Below the pieces are notes generated by a model. That model saw only the letters and a program-made list of their open reading frames with translations. It was not told the DNA's origin and made no database searches. From Nitrospirota bacterium (GTDB lineage Bacteria > Nitrospirota > Thermodesulfovibrionia > Thermodesulfovibrionales > UBA6898): a stretch of DNA of 53,603 nucleotides. The DNA lies in NCBI GenBank assembly GCA_004321925.1, contig SCQH01000004.1, positions 1 to 53,603 of the forward strand, read 5' to 3'. Every line of letters begins with the position of its first letter. Within the stretch, counting starts at the first letter, position 1. A program made the position numbers and the translations under genes. This document shows positions 24,201 to 34,199 of this stretch, in pieces.

Positions 24201-24953
24201 TTGGATAAACTCATGAGTGAAGCAGGTATCGTGAAAGAAAAAGATGACCCGGCAGTCGTTTTCAGGACCCGTGGGCTGACCAAGGTCTATGAGATGGGCA
24301 GCGTGACCGTCCATGCCCTGAGGGGGATCGACCTTGAGCTCTCCTCCGGGGAGCTGGTCGTGCTCCTCGGACCTTCCGGCAGCGGCAAATCCACCCTCCT
24401 GAACATCCTGGGTGGGCTCGATACGGCAACAGGCGGCGAGGTCTCCTACCTGGGGAAAGACCTCACCAAGGCGACCGAACGGGAGCTGACCGAATACCGG
24501 AGGTATCATGTCGGGTTCGTCTTTCAGTTCTACAACCTGATCCCGAGCCTCACGGCCGTCGAAAATGTATCGGTCGTGACCGAGATCGCCGTAAAACCGA
24601 TGAACCCCGCTGATGCGCTTGCTGTGGTCGGGCTGGCGGACCGGCTGGACCATTTCCCGTCACAGCTGTCCGGAGGCGAGCAGCAGCGTGTGGCGATAGC
24701 CCGGGCCATATCAAAGAACCCCAGTGTGCTGCTCTGCGACGAGCCGACCGGGGCCCTCGATTCAGAGACCGGCATCGTGGTGCTTGAGGCGCTCGAAAGG
24801 GTCAACCGCGAACTCGGCACGACCACGGTCATCATAACCCATAATGTCGACATAGCAGGGATGGCGGACCGCATCATCCACCTGAGCAACGGGCTTATCT
24901 CAGAGGTCACGAAGAACACGGCAAAAAGATCCCCGCAGGAACTCCATTGGTAA
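24201..24953 (+). CDS. MacB/LolD-type ABC transporter ATP-binding protein
   Basis: About 250 residues. Walker [18 protein letters not shown]-loop [18 protein letters not shown], signature [14 protein letters not shown], Walker [13 protein letters not shown] and the switch His in IITHN are all present; the pattern is that of MacB/LolD ATPases. It may start with TTG at 24201 or ATG at 24213. It lies 4 bases before the FtsX-type permease gene and is followed by a membrane-fusion protein, giving a complete exporter of unknown substrate. Confidence 0.93.
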   Translation: MDKLMSEAGIVKEKDDPAVVFRTRGLTKVYEMGSVTVHALRGIDLELSSGELVVLLGPSGSGKSTLLNILGGLDTATGGEVSYLGKDLTKATERELTEYRRYHVGFVFQFYNLIPSLTAVENVSVVTEIAVKPMNPADALAVVGLADRLDHFPSQLSGGEQQRVAIARAISKNPSVLLCDEPTGALDSETGIVVLEALERVNRELGTTTVIITHNVDIAGMADRIIHLSNGLISEVTKNTAKRSPQELHW

Positions 24954-24957
24954 GGCT

Positions 24958-27321
24958 ATGAAGGCGCTCGACCATAAGCTCTGGCGCGACCTCTGGGGCA
25001 TGAAGGGCCAGGCCCTCGCGATCTGCCTCGTGATCGCAAGCGGGGTCTGCACCTATGTCCTGCTCATCAGCACCATGCATTCCCTGAACCTGACAAGGGA
25101 CAGCTTTTACAGCGAATACGGATTTGCCGATGTCTTTGCCTCACTGAAGCGGGCGCCGGAGGGGCTCAGGCAGAGGATCAGCGAGATCCCCGGCGTCAAT
25201 CAGGTCGAGACGAGGGTCATGGCCAATGTCAAACTGGATATCAGGGACTTTCCCGAGCCGGTGACGGCAAGGCTCGTCTCAGTGCCGGATTCCGGCAGTC
25301 CGCTTTTGAACAGGCTTTTTATCCGGCGCGGCAGGCAGGTCGACCCGTCAAAGGACAACGAGGTCCTGGTGAGCGAGGCCTTTGCCGACGCCCACCGGCT
25401 CATTCCGGGTGATCGCTTCGGTGCGGTCATCAACGGTAAATGGAAGACCCTCGTGGTGGCGGGGGTCGCCCTTTCGCCTGAATTCGTCCTGCAGTCCAGG
25501 CCCGGGGCGCTCAGCCCCGACTATAAGCGGTATGCCATCCTCTGGATGGCACGCACTCCCTTTGCGACCGCCTATGACATGAAGGGGGCCTTCAACGACG
25601 TGACCATGACCCTTTCTCCCAATGCCCTGACCGGGGATGTTATTGCCCGGCTGGATGAACTGCTCGACAACTACGGCGGCCTCGGCGCATACAGCAGGAA
25701 GGACCAGATGTCGAACCGTTTTCTCTCGGAGGAGTTCAAACAGCTCCAGAGGTCTGCCCAGATATTCCCCACTATCTTCATCGCGGTGGCAGGCTTTCTC
25801 CTTAATGTCGTGATCAGCAGGACCGTCAGCACCCAGCGTGACCAGATCGCTGCCTTAAAGGCCTTTGGCTATGACAATATGAGCATCGGCATACACTACG
25901 TAAAGCTTGTGTTCGTCATTGTCCTGATCGGCATCGCGCTCGGTCTCGGGGCCGGTATCTGGCTCGGGAGAGGTCTCGGCAGGATCTATATGGAATTTTA
26001 CCGTTTCCCGTATCTGCTCAATGTCCTGAAGCCTTCGGTGGTGATCAGCGCGAGCCTCATCAGCATCCTTTCGGCCCTGGCCGGAACTCTCTATTCGGTC
26101 AGGCGGGCCGCCCTGCTGCCCCCGGCAGAGGCCATGCGTCCGGAGCCGCCGGCGCAGTACCGCAGGATCATGCTGGAATATCTCGGTCTCGGGAGGATCC
26201 TTTCACAGCCGACGCGCATCATCTTTCGCAATATAGAGCGCAGGCCGGTCAAGACAGCCCTCACCGTCTTTGGCATTGCCCTTGCCTCAGCGGTCATGAT
26301 CTCCGGAAGATTTTCATCAGACGCAATTGATTTCATGGTGGATGTCCAGTTCAGGCTCCATCACCGGGAGGACATGACCGTCACCTTCACCGAGCCTGCC
26401 TCCGGAAAGGCGGTCCATGAGCTGCAGAGCATCCCGGGGATCGAATATGCCGAACCGTTCAGGTCAGTGCCGGCGCAGCTGCGGTTCGGCCACAGGACAT
26501 ACCGCACCTCGATCGAAGGGGTCCGGCCGGCCAGCAGGCTCTATCAGCTCCTTGATCTGAGGCTGAAGGTGGTCGACATACCCCCCTCAGGGATACTTCT
26601 TACGGATTATCTCGGCCAGATGCTCGGCATCAAAGAGGGGGATATGCTTACCGTCGAAGTGCTGGAAGGGTCACGTCCCGTGCTGCAGGTCCCGGTTGCA
26701 GGGCTCGCCAAGCAGTATATCGGCCTCATGGGCTTCATGGACATCTCTGCCCTGAACCGGCTCATGAAGGAAGGGAGCGCCATCTCCGGCGCCTACCTGG
26801 CAACCGACGCACGGTATCAGCAGCAGATCTACCGGAAGCTGGTCGAGACGCCCCGGGTCGCAGGGGTGGTGGTCAGAAAGGAAGAGATAAAGAATTTTTA
26901 TGCAACACAGGCAGAGGCGCTTCTCTTCTTCACCTTTATTGCGACGATCCTCGGCGGCATCATCGCCTTCGGGGTCGTCTATAACAGTGCGCGCATCTCG
27001 CTCGCAGAGCGAAGCCGCGAGCTTGCAAGCCTGCGGGTCCTCGGGTATACCCGGGGAGAGATATCCTACATCTTCCTCGGAGAGCTCGCCCTGCTCACCC
27101 TGGTATCGATCCTCCCCGGCTTCTTTATCGGGAAAGGGATCTGCGTCTATGTGGCACGCGCCCTCGAATCCGACCTCTTCAGGATACCGGTCGTGATCGA
27201 GCCGAAGACCTATGCCCTCGCCGCCGCGGTCGTGATCGTCTCTGCCTGTCTCTCAGGGCTGATCGTGCGCCACCGGCTTGACCATCTGGACCTGGTAGCG
27301 GTCCTTAAAACAAAGGAGTAA
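24958..27321 (+). CDS. FtsX-type ABC transporter permease (two FtsX modules)
   Basis: 787 residues: an N-terminal membrane helix (MKGQALAICLVIASGVCTYV), a large extracytoplasmic MacB-PCD-like region, three helices with the FtsX pattern (about 265-385, QRDQIAALKAFGYDN), a second extracytoplasmic region and a second FtsX module (about 640-780, SLAERSRELASLRVLGYTRGEI). This duplicated layout fits a permease that carries both half-modules in one chain, so one copy or a dimer may serve the ATPase encoded 4 bases upstream. Such systems power export of peptides, lipoproteins or antibiotics across the envelope. Confidence 0.9.
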   Translation: MKALDHKLWRDLWGMKGQALAICLVIASGVCTYVLLISTMHSLNLTRDSFYSEYGFADVFASLKRAPEGLRQRISEIPGVNQVETRVMANVKLDIRDFPEPVTARLVSVPDSGSPLLNRLFIRRGRQVDPSKDNEVLVSEAFADAHRLIPGDRFGAVINGKWKTLVVAGVALSPEFVLQSRPGALSPDYKRYAILWMARTPFATAYDMKGAFNDVTMTLSPNALTGDVIARLDELLDNYGGLGAYSRKDQMSNRFLSEEFKQLQRSAQIFPTIFIAVAGFLLNVVISRTVSTQRDQIAALKAFGYDNMSIGIHYVKLVFVIVLIGIALGLGAGIWLGRGLGRIYMEFYRFPYLLNVLKPSVVISASLISILSALAGTLYSVRRAALLPPAEAMRPEPPAQYRRIMLEYLGLGRILSQPTRIIFRNIERRPVKTALTVFGIALASAVMISGRFSSDAIDFMVDVQFRLHHREDMTVTFTEPASGKAVHELQSIPGIEYAEPFRSVPAQLRFGHRTYRTSIEGVRPASRLYQLLDLRLKVVDIPPSGILLTDYLGQMLGIKEGDMLTVEVLEGSRPVLQVPVAGLAKQYIGLMGFMDISALNRLMKEGSAISGAYLATDARYQQQIYRKLVETPRVAGVVVRKEEIKNFYATQAEALLFFTFIATILGGIIAFGVVYNSARISLAERSRELASLRVLGYTRGEISYIFLGELALLTLVSILPGFFIGKGICVYVARALESDLFRIPVVIEPKTYALAAAVVIVSACLSGLIVRHRLDHLDLVAVLKTKE

Positions 27322-27330
27322 AGTATATAT

Positions 27331-28533
27331 ATGCAGCCCATAATACGAAGAAGACTGCTGATGATCTGCGTTGCCGCAGGGGTCTCGCTTGCGCTTGCCT
27401 ACGGCTTTATGCCGAAGCCTGTGCCCGTCGACACGGTCAGGGCGGCCCGCGCGCCGATGCAGGTCACGATCGATGAAGAAGGCAAGACACGGGTCAGGGA
27501 CCGGTTCATCATCTCTGCGCCGGTCTCCGGATATATGCGGAGGGTTGACCTGAAGGTTGGGGATGCGGTCCAAAAAGGACAGGCAGTGGCAGTGCTTGAG
27601 CCCCTGCGTTCCGGCGTGCTCGACGCCCGGTCCCGCGCAGAGGCCGAGGCAGCCGCTGCAGCGGCCGAGGCGGCGGTGGCCGCGGCTGATGAACGCGCCC
27701 GTGCCGCTGCAGCAGACGCTGACTATGCGCGCAAGAATATCGCCCGGCAGAAAAAGCTCTACGAAGCCGGCTATATCGCCCGCGATCTTTTTGAGCAGGC
27801 AGATGCTGAGGCTGCGCGGACCGGGGCGACCCTCCTGTCGGCTGAGGCAGCTGCCAGGACAGCGCGGGCCGAACTTCAGCGTGCCCGCGCTTCGCTGCGC
27901 TATTCAGCGGCAGAGGGGTCATCAGACCGGCGCCACACCGTGGTGATCACCTCACCTGCCGGAGGCAATCTTTTGAAGCTCCAGAAAGAGAGCGAGGGCA
28001 CGGTCAATGCAGGGGAACCGCTGATCGATGTAGGGGACCCGGCAAAACTGGAGGCGCGGGTCGAGGTCCTCTCCTCTGATGCTGTCTCGATTCGGCCCGG
28101 GACAAAGGTCCTCCTGGAGCGCTGGGGAGGGGACTCCCCGCTGACCGGCACGGTGCGGGTTGTCGAGCCTGCCGCCTTCACCAAGATCTCAAGCCTCGGG
28201 GTTGAGGAACAGCGGGTCTTTGTCATCGCCGACATCACCTCGGTCCCCGAGGAGTGGAAGCGCCTCGGGGACGGCTACCGGGTCGAGGCAAAGTTCATCA
28301 TCTGGGAAGGTGCGGATGTACTCCAGGTCCCTGCCAGCGCCCTCTTCAGAAAAGGCGACGACTGGGCGGTCTTCACGAAAGAGAACGGCCGGGCGCGCCT
28401 CAGGCAGCTGCAGACAGGTAAGCGCAACGGACGTTCAGCAGAAGTGCTTTCAGGCCTCGCCGAAGGGGCAGAGGTCATCATCCACCCCGACGATACGGTC
28501 AGGGATAACGTCCGGGTCAAGCTCAGGAGATAG
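27331..28533 (+). CDS. HlyD/MacA-type periplasmic adaptor
   Basis: 400 residues. An N-terminal anchor (RLLMICVAAGVSLALAYGF), barrel-sandwich halves (VSGYMRRVDLKVGDAVQKGQ and SPAGGNLLKLQKESEGTVNAG), an alanine-rich coiled-coil hairpin (about 105-200) and a C-terminal beta-barrel are visible. It would join the inner-membrane ABC exporter to an outer-membrane channel; no TolC-type gene is nearby. AAGGAG precedes the start and the gap to the permease is 9 bases, so the three genes form one operon. Confidence 0.9.
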   Translation: MQPIIRRRLLMICVAAGVSLALAYGFMPKPVPVDTVRAARAPMQVTIDEEGKTRVRDRFIISAPVSGYMRRVDLKVGDAVQKGQAVAVLEPLRSGVLDARSRAEAEAAAAAAEAAVAAADERARAAAADADYARKNIARQKKLYEAGYIARDLFEQADAEAARTGATLLSAEAAARTARAELQRARASLRYSAAEGSSDRRHTVVITSPAGGNLLKLQKESEGTVNAGEPLIDVGDPAKLEARVEVLSSDAVSIRPGTKVLLERWGGDSPLTGTVRVVEPAAFTKISSLGVEEQRVFVIADITSVPEEWKRLGDGYRVEAKFIIWEGADVLQVPASALFRKGDDWAVFTKENGRARLRQLQTGKRNGRSAEVLSGLAEGAEVIIHPDDTVRDNVRVKLRR

Positions 28534-28579
28534 TCCTCCTCTTTTATCCTGACAGACCAATTCTTTATACTACCGTGAC

Positions 28580-29224
28580 ATGGAACTGATACTGGTCTTT
28601 TCTTTTATCTTCATCATGGGCTTCGTGGCTGCCATACCTGCCGGCCCGGTGCAGATAGAGGTCGTCAGGCGGTCGGTGCACGGACACCTGAAACCGTCCC
28701 TTATGGTCATCCTGGGGGCCTTCATGGTCGATATGCTCTATGGGGTTGTCGCTTTTTTCGGGATCGCCCCGTTCCTTAGGAATCCGGTGGTCATGTCCGT
28801 CTTCTGGCTGTCAGGCAGCATCATCCTCGCCGTACTCGGTGTCTTATCGATCCGTCACAGCAGGAGGACGCACCACGCCCCGCGCTGGTCAGCCTACCTC
28901 AGCAGAAAACGCTGGTCTTTGCTCAGCGGCTTCTCGCTTTCCGTGGCCAACCCGGTCATGGTCCTTTGGTGGCTCACGGGACTGCATATCATGGAAGACC
29001 TCGGCCTGGCCCCGGTCTTTACCACGACCGTGACCGTGTCGTACCTGCTTGCCGGCAGTCTCGGCCTCGCCTCATATCTCATCGCCCTTACCTTTATCCT
29101 CTACCGTATGAAGGACTTCATCTCTCTGAGCAGGATGCGCCAGATCAATACCGCCTTCGGGGTCCTTCTCCTTGGCCTGGCAGGTTATTTTTTCTTCCAC
29201 GCGGCCAAAGCCTTTATCGGCTGA
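28580..29224 (+). CDS. LysE family exporter
   Basis: 214 residues, six predicted membrane helices. The LysE signature is at the N-terminus (GFVAAIPAGPVQIEVVRRSVHG), with GAFMVDMLYGVVAFFG in helix 2 and FSLSVANPVMVLWWLTGL in helix 4. Family members export amino acids or other small metabolites by proton exchange. Its substrate is unknown. It lies 46 bases after the adaptor gene and may be read from the same transcript. Confidence 0.88.
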   Translation: MELILVFSFIFIMGFVAAIPAGPVQIEVVRRSVHGHLKPSLMVILGAFMVDMLYGVVAFFGIAPFLRNPVVMSVFWLSGSIILAVLGVLSIRHSRRTHHAPRWSAYLSRKRWSLLSGFSLSVANPVMVLWWLTGLHIMEDLGLAPVFTTTVTVSYLLAGSLGLASYLIALTFILYRMKDFISLSRMRQINTAFGVLLLGLAGYFFFHAAKAFIG

Positions 29225-29266
29225 ACCCTTTCATAGTTTCTTCACTATCGCGAGCTAAAGTGAAGC

Positions 29267-29842
29267 ATGAAGAAAATGATATTCATGCTGACCGGTATGT
29301 TACTCGGGAGCTTTTCTATATTGCTCTATGCTGATACGGACAGGAAAGGACAGGACACTACGATGACGCAGGGAGAACAACAGGACGAAAAGACCACAGG
29401 GAAATATCAAAAACCTGCTGATGCCGAACTGAAGAAAAAACTGACGGACCTGCAGTATACGGTGACCAGGCAATGTGGTACAGAACCGCCCTTCAACAAT
29501 GAATACTGGAACAACAAAAAAGAGGGCATCTATGTCGATGTCGTCTCCGGCGAACCGCTCTTCAGCTCTCTTGATAAATACGACTCAGGGACAGGCTGGC
29601 CGAGTTTCTTCAAGGCCCTTGAACCGGACAATCTCATCGAGAAGGAAGATAAAGGCCATTTCATGACCAGGACAGAGATAAAGAGCAAACACGGCGACTC
29701 GCACCTCGGCCATGTCTTCGACGACGGCCCTGCCCCGACCGGCAGGCGCTACTGCATGAACTCGGCCTCGCTGAGGTTCATCCCGAAAGAGGACCTCGAA
29801 AAAGAAGGGTACGGCGGTTATCTGAAGTTGTTTTCCCCGTAG
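29267..29842 (+). CDS. msrB: Exported peptide-methionine (R)-S-oxide reductase
   Basis: 191 residues. A signal peptide ([19 protein letters not shown]) precedes a charged linker and the MsrB domain: [39 protein letters not shown] and catalytic [12 protein letters not shown]. It reduces methionine-R-sulfoxide, here in the periplasm, protecting exported proteins. The two CxxC zinc sites of many MsrB proteins are absent, as in other zinc-free members. A likely resolving Cys is in [10 protein letters not shown]. Its stop codon overlaps a palindromic repeat. Confidence 0.93.
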   Translation: MKKMIFMLTGMLLGSFSILLYADTDRKGQDTTMTQGEQQDEKTTGKYQKPADAELKKKLTDLQYTVTRQCGTEPPFNNEYWNNKKEGIYVDVVSGEPLFSSLDKYDSGTGWPSFFKALEPDNLIEKEDKGHFMTRTEIKSKHGDSHLGHVFDDGPAPTGRRYCMNSASLRFIPKEDLEKEGYGGYLKLFSP

Positions 29843-29918
29843 GGGCAACCCTGTGTGGATGCCCGGCCAGCCTAATGTCGGTTGCCCGGTTCAGGGCAGG
29901 TCACAGACCTGCCCCTAC
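29839..29918. repeat. 80-bp palindromic REP/MITE-like element
   Basis: It begins GTAGGGGCA (29839-29847) and ends with the inverted TGCCCCTAC (29910-29918). Inside are GGGCAACC/GGATGCCC and a perfect stem GGGCAGGTC-aca-GACCTGCCC (29894-29914). Such paired hairpins with GTAGGGGC ends are common dispersed repeats in environmental bacteria. It takes in the msrB stop codon and could end transcription between the converging msrB and ilvD genes. Confidence 0.7.
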
Positions 29919-29942
29919 AAAACACCGGCCAATTACCCGGAA

Positions 29943-31595
29943 CTATTTCATTATTGCGCCTTCGTTGGCTGAGCTGACGAAGCGGGCGTAGCGCGAAAGG
30001 TAGCCCTTGGTGATCTTCGGGCGCGGTTTCTTCCAGGCCTTCATCCTCTTTGCCAGTTCTTCTTCAGAAACGATAAGCTCAAGCTTCCTTTTTGGTATAT
30101 CGATCTCGATCAGGTCGCCGTCCTTTACAAGGGCTATCGGGCCTCCCTCCATCGCCTCGGGGGATATATGGCCGATGCAGGGGCCGCGGGTCCCTCCCGA
30201 GAACCTGCCGTCGGTCAGGAGCGCCACGGATTCGCTCAGCCCCATGCCCGCAATGGCAGAGGTCGGGGAGAGCATCTCACGCATACCCGGGCCGCCCTTC
30301 GGGCCCTCATAACGGATAACGACAACATGGCCGGCCTTCACTTTCCCGGCGAGTATCGACTTCATTGCCGCCTCTTCAGAGTCGAAGACTATCGCCCTGC
30401 CCTGAAACTGCATCATGCCCGCAGTGACCGCAGACTGCTTCACGACCGCGCCGCCCGGTGCGATATTGCCCTTCAGGATGGCGATGCCGCCCTGCTTGTG
30501 ATGGGCCTTGTTCAGGGGCCTGATCACGTCGTTGTCGTAGATCTCTGCCGCGTCGGCGATCTTGTAAAGAGACCTGCCGGTGACGGTTATGGTGTCATTA
30601 AGTTTTTCCTTTAATCTCTTGAGGACGGCCGGGATGCCGCCGGCGGCCTCGAGGTCCTCAAGGTAGTTCTTTCCGCCCGGAAGCATATCGCAGATATGCG
30701 GGGTCGTCCTGGCCAGCCGGTCGAATATCTCAAGAGGCAGCTTTATCCCTGCATCATGGGCAATGGCCGGGATATGCAGGACCGTATTGGTGGAACCGCC
30801 CAGGGCAAGATCGACCATGACCGCATTTTCGAAGGCCTTCAGGGTCATGATCTTGCGCGGTGTTATATTCTTCTTCACCAGCTCGGCTATCCGCCGGCCG
30901 CTCTCAAAGGCGATCCGCCTCTTCTTGGACGATACGGCAAGCGCCGTTGCGCAGCCTTCGAGGCTCATGCCGAGGGACTCGGTGACGCAGGCCATCGTAT
31001 TGGCGGTGTACATGCCCTGGCATGACCCGGCACCCGGACAGGCGCACATCTCAAGGTTGTCGAGCTCTTCACGCTTGATCAATCCGCGTTTGAACTTTCC
31101 GACCGCCTCAAAGGTGTCGCTCGTCAGGTTCAGCCGCCGGCCTTTATAATGGCCGGAGGCCATCGGTCCGGCGGTCACCACGATGGAGGGGATATTGAGC
31201 CGGCCGGCAGCCATCAGCATGCCCGGCGTGATCTTGTCGCAGTTGGTCAGCAGGACAAGGCCGTCAAGCCGGTGCGCCTCGGCAACGGTCTCGACCATGT
31301 CGGCTATCAGCTCCCGCGAGGCAAGCGAGTAATGCATACCGCGGTGGCCCATAGCAATGCCGTCACAGATGCCGGGTATGCCGAAGAAGAACGGATAGCC
31401 GCCGCCGGTATGGACCCCTTTTTCTATGAACCTCTCAAGGTCCCGCATGCCCGAATGACCGGGGATTAGGTCGGTAAAGCTCGTGGCCACCCCGATGAAC
31501 GGCTTGCCCATCTCTGACTTGGGGATGCCGGTGGCATACAGCAGCGCCCGGTGCGGAAGACGTTCAAGGCCATCTTTGATTGTACTGCTTCTCAT
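29943..31595 (-). CDS. ilvD: Dihydroxy-acid dehydratase
   Basis: 550 residues, full length. It dehydrates 2,3-dihydroxy acids in valine, leucine and isoleucine synthesis, using an Fe-S cluster. The three cluster cysteines appear in [34 protein letters not shown] and [30 protein letters not shown] and the C-terminal [10 protein letters not shown] stretch are also typical. The gene stands alone on the minus strand. Confidence 0.97.
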   Translation of the reverse strand: MRSSTIKDGLERLPHRALLYATGIPKSEMGKPFIGVATSFTDLIPGHSGMRDLERFIEKGVHTGGGYPFFFGIPGICDGIAMGHRGMHYSLASRELIADMVETVAEAHRLDGLVLLTNCDKITPGMLMAAGRLNIPSIVVTAGPMASGHYKGRRLNLTSDTFEAVGKFKRGLIKREELDNLEMCACPGAGSCQGMYTANTMACVTESLGMSLEGCATALAVSSKKRRIAFESGRRIAELVKKNITPRKIMTLKAFENAVMVDLALGGSTNTVLHIPAIAHDAGIKLPLEIFDRLARTTPHICDMLPGGKNYLEDLEAAGGIPAVLKRLKEKLNDTITVTGRSLYKIADAAEIYDNDVIRPLNKAHHKQGGIAILKGNIAPGGAVVKQSAVTAGMMQFQGRAIVFDSEEAAMKSILAGKVKAGHVVVIRYEGPKGGPGMREMLSPTSAIAGMGLSESVALLTDGRFSGGTRGPCIGHISPEAMEGGPIALVKDGDLIEIDIPKRKLELIVSEEELAKRMKAWKKPRPKITKGYLSRYARFVSSANEGAIMK

Positions 31596-31661
31596 GGAAA
31601 CCCCCTGGTCTGATATTTATGAGTTAAACGGATCGTAAGAGGCGGATCTATAAAAACATAC

Positions 31662-31682
31662 GGGGCGGTCAGAGACCGCCCC
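31662..31682 (-). terminator. Intrinsic terminator downstream of the DUF465 gene
   Basis: GGGGCGGTC (31662-31670) and GACCGCCCC (31674-31682) are perfectly complementary with a three-base loop. Read on the minus strand, GTATGTTTTTATAG follows, giving a T-run. It ends the small gene at 31694. Confidence 0.85.
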
Positions 31683-31693
31683 GGCAAGCCGGT

Positions 31694-31924
31694 TCAGTTC
31701 GAGGGATGGTCCTTCTTATAATCCCGGATCATTTCCGCCATCTTATCTTTCTTGGAAAGCTTCTGCTTCTGCATCTTTTTTCTCTCCACCTCTTCTTCCG
31801 GGGTCAGGTAGACCTTCTTGTCTATCTCTGCCAGCTGCCCGTCAAGCACGTGGTGGTCATCATACAGCTTTTTGAATTCCTCGTTCCCCTGTCTCAGGCT
31901 CTCAATAATCTCCTGCTCTTTCAA
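31694..31924 (-). CDS. YdcH/DUF465 family small helical protein
   Basis: 76 residues from a TTG start at 31924 with a perfect AAGGAGG five bases upstream; the ATG at 31960 would place this ribosome site inside the gene, so TTG is preferred. The sequence is a charged helical hairpin: LKEQEIIESLRQGNEEFKKL, DDHHVLDGQLAEID, then the DUF465 signature VYLTPEEEVERKKMQKQKLS and KKDKMAEMI. Function in the family is unknown. Confidence 0.85.
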   Translation of the reverse strand: MKEQEIIESLRQGNEEFKKLYDDHHVLDGQLAEIDKKVYLTPEEEVERKKMQKQKLSKKDKMAEMIRDYKKDHPSN

Positions 31925-32159
31925 GTAAGCCTCCTTAAGAGAAATTTTACATATCATCAAGGGCTTTGCAGGCCCGAAAAGTCAAAGACAAAAAGGCATT
32001 GATAAAAGAATAAATCCTGCCGAAAGCCCCATGGCAGTAGGAGAAAAGCCGTCCCAAAACGTTCCGGTCCTCTGCATACCGTTTCTGGTTATAGAATATA
32101 ACTTTCCGGCAAATTTATCAAATCAAAAAATACCGCTGTCCATCCTTGCATTTCCCGCC

Positions 32160-32768
32160 CTATTCGGTTATTTTCACCTTCATCTCGACCCGTTCGTTGG
32201 GGTTGTCCCGCTGGTCCCGCGGGGTGTTCACGATCTTGTCAACCACATCCAGGCCGGAGACCACCTCACCGAAGACCGTATACTGTTTGTTGAGAAAGGC
32301 CGAATCAGCCGCGCAGATAAAGAACTGTGAGCCTGCGCTGTTGGGGTCCGCCGAGCGAGCCATCGAAAGAGTACCCCTCTTGTGAGGCTTATCGCTGAAC
32401 TCTGCGTTGACCGTATAGCCGGGGCCGCCGGTGCCATGGCGGGCCTTGTTGGCGTCCTTTGAGTTGGGGTCGCCTCCCTGGATCATGAAACCGGGGATCA
32501 CCCGGTGAAAGGTCGTGCCGTCAAAAAACCCTTTTTTGGCAAGCTCAATAAAATTATTGACATGGTTCGGAGCAACATCCGGAAAGAACTTGAGTGTTAT
32601 GCTGCCGAACTTCGTCTCGATCACTGCCTTTGTCTCTGACATCTTCTTTATCTCCTCTTTTTTGAATTTCTGGGCCTTCGCCTCTTTGAATTTCAGGTCC
32701 AGAGCACCAGCCGTCTGGACCGATACCATGACAACCAGAGCTGCCAACAGATACGCAATCTTTTTCAT
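32160..32768 (-). CDS. Exported cyclophilin-type peptidyl-prolyl isomerase
   Basis: 202 residues: signal peptide (MKKIAYLLAALVVMVSVQTAGA), a charged linker, then a cyclophilin domain with the catalytic Arg in FHRVIPGFMIQGGDP, GTGGPGYTVNAEF, LSMARSADPNSAGSQFFI and FGEVVSGLDVVDKI. It speeds proline isomerisation during folding of periplasmic proteins. The tryptophan near the usual cyclosporin site is absent, as in many bacterial forms. The 235 bases between it and the DUF465 start show no clear feature. Confidence 0.95.
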   Translation of the reverse strand: MKKIAYLLAALVVMVSVQTAGALDLKFKEAKAQKFKKEEIKKMSETKAVIETKFGSITLKFFPDVAPNHVNNFIELAKKGFFDGTTFHRVIPGFMIQGGDPNSKDANKARHGTGGPGYTVNAEFSDKPHKRGTLSMARSADPNSAGSQFFICAADSAFLNKQYTVFGEVVSGLDVVDKIVNTPRDQRDNPNERVEMKVKITE

Positions 32769-32831
32769 CCTGCCACTTCCTCCCGTTATGTATATATATT
32801 TATGATGCTCTTCTCTTTTATCATCCTGTTA

Positions 32832-34199
32832 TTATTGTCCGTCCGCGATCCGTTGCGCAAGCTTAAATGAATTCTCTATGCAGTCATTGACCCCGATGCC
32901 GCGGTAGGCATTGCCGGCAAGGTAGAGGTTCCTGAAGCGCGACAGCAGAGAGTCGATCTCATCCAGCCGGCCAAGGTGCCCGGCGGTATACTGCGGTATG
33001 GCCTGTTCATGCCGGTAGACCTTCGCAAAATCGGGGTCTGCCGTGATCCCCATGATCCCGGCCATCTCTTTCCGGACCATATCGGTGAGGTTCGCATCGC
33101 TTTCGAGTGCGCGCGAAGAGGCACGCGCTCCTCCCACCATACTCCGCAAAAGGACGTATCCCTCGGGTGCGCGGTTCGGGAATATGCTTGAGTCCCAGAG
33201 CGTCCCGAGGACTGTCCGCTTTTCGCGCGAAGGGACCAGAAAGCCGAAGCCGTCAAGGTCTGCCTTGACCTTCTCGCGCCGGTAGCCGAGACAGACGACC
33301 GACAAGGACGGATAGGGGATCGTGGCTATGATGCCCGACAGGTGAGCGTTCATCTCCCTGAGCATCCCGGAGGCCGTATATGCCGGGGAGGCCACAACAA
33401 CCGTCCCTGCCTCAAACCCGGAACCGTCAGAAAAGAAGACCTGATATCCCTTTCCCTTCCTGTCGATCGAGACGGCGCGGTATCCCGTCCTCACCCGGTC
33501 TCCCAGCTTTGTCTTAAGGGCATCCACCACCTCGGCCATCCCGTCATAAAAAGAGGTCAGGACCCCACCGGGGCCTGCCCCGACCTTTTCGCCGGAACCG
33601 GCCTTTTTCTTTGCCCTCTGGAGCGCGAACATGCCCCTGACCAGGCCGCCATAATTCTTTTCAAGGTCGTAGACCTTCGGGAAGCAGGCCCTCAGGCTCA
33701 GGGTCTCGGGGTTCCCCGCGTATATGCCCGAGGCCATGGGGTCGATGAGCTTTTCATAGGCCTCCTGTCCGAGCCTCCTCTTTGCAAAGGCTGCAAGGGT
33801 CTCTTCCTCCTGGGCATTCCCCGGTATAAACGGCTCTGCCATGACCCTGAGCCTGCCGGGGAGACTGAGGAGCCCGGAAGTAAAAAAAGAAGGAGGAGAC
33901 TCAGGGAGCCGCTGAAGCCTGCTGTCGGAGAATATGAACCTTTTCCTCGAGGCGTCGTTGCTTCTGAGCGGCTTCAGCCCGACCTTCCCTGCAAGCTCAA
34001 GCGTCTTCGGCCGGTTGTCGAGAAAACCGTTCACTCCGCCTTCGCAGAGAAAGCCCTGCGTCTTGTCGGTCCATATCTTGCCGCCGAGCCTTTGCTCGGA
34101 TTCAAAGACCGTGATATCCGCAGAAGGGTCCCTCTCCAGAAGGAAATACGCCAGGGAGAGGCCGGAGATGCCTCCGCCGATGATACCTATATTATCCAT
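32832..34199 (-). CDS. hemG: Oxygen-dependent-type protoporphyrinogen oxidase (HemG/HemY family)
   Basis: 455 residues. FAD-binding NIGIIGGGISGLSLAYFLLE opens it, followed by ESEQRLGGKIWTDKTQGFLCEGG and a C-terminal GNAYRGIGVNDCIEN. It converts protoporphyrinogen IX (or coproporphyrinogen III in the alternative route) to the porphyrin. The 13-base overlap with hemH, which lies upstream in transcription, couples the last two haem steps. Which of the two haem routes is used cannot be told from the window. Confidence 0.93.
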   Translation of the reverse strand: MDNIGIIGGGISGLSLAYFLLERDPSADITVFESEQRLGGKIWTDKTQGFLCEGGVNGFLDNRPKTLELAGKVGLKPLRSNDASRKRFIFSDSRLQRLPESPPSFFTSGLLSLPGRLRVMAEPFIPGNAQEEETLAAFAKRRLGQEAYEKLIDPMASGIYAGNPETLSLRACFPKVYDLEKNYGGLVRGMFALQRAKKKAGSGEKVGAGPGGVLTSFYDGMAEVVDALKTKLGDRVRTGYRAVSIDRKGKGYQVFFSDGSGFEAGTVVVASPAYTASGMLREMNAHLSGIIATIPYPSLSVVCLGYRREKVKADLDGFGFLVPSREKRTVLGTLWDSSIFPNRAPEGYVLLRSMVGGARASSRALESDANLTDMVRKEMAGIMGITADPDFAKVYRHEQAIPQYTAGHLGRLDEIDSLLSRFRNLYLAGNAYRGIGVNDCIENSFKLAQRIADGQ

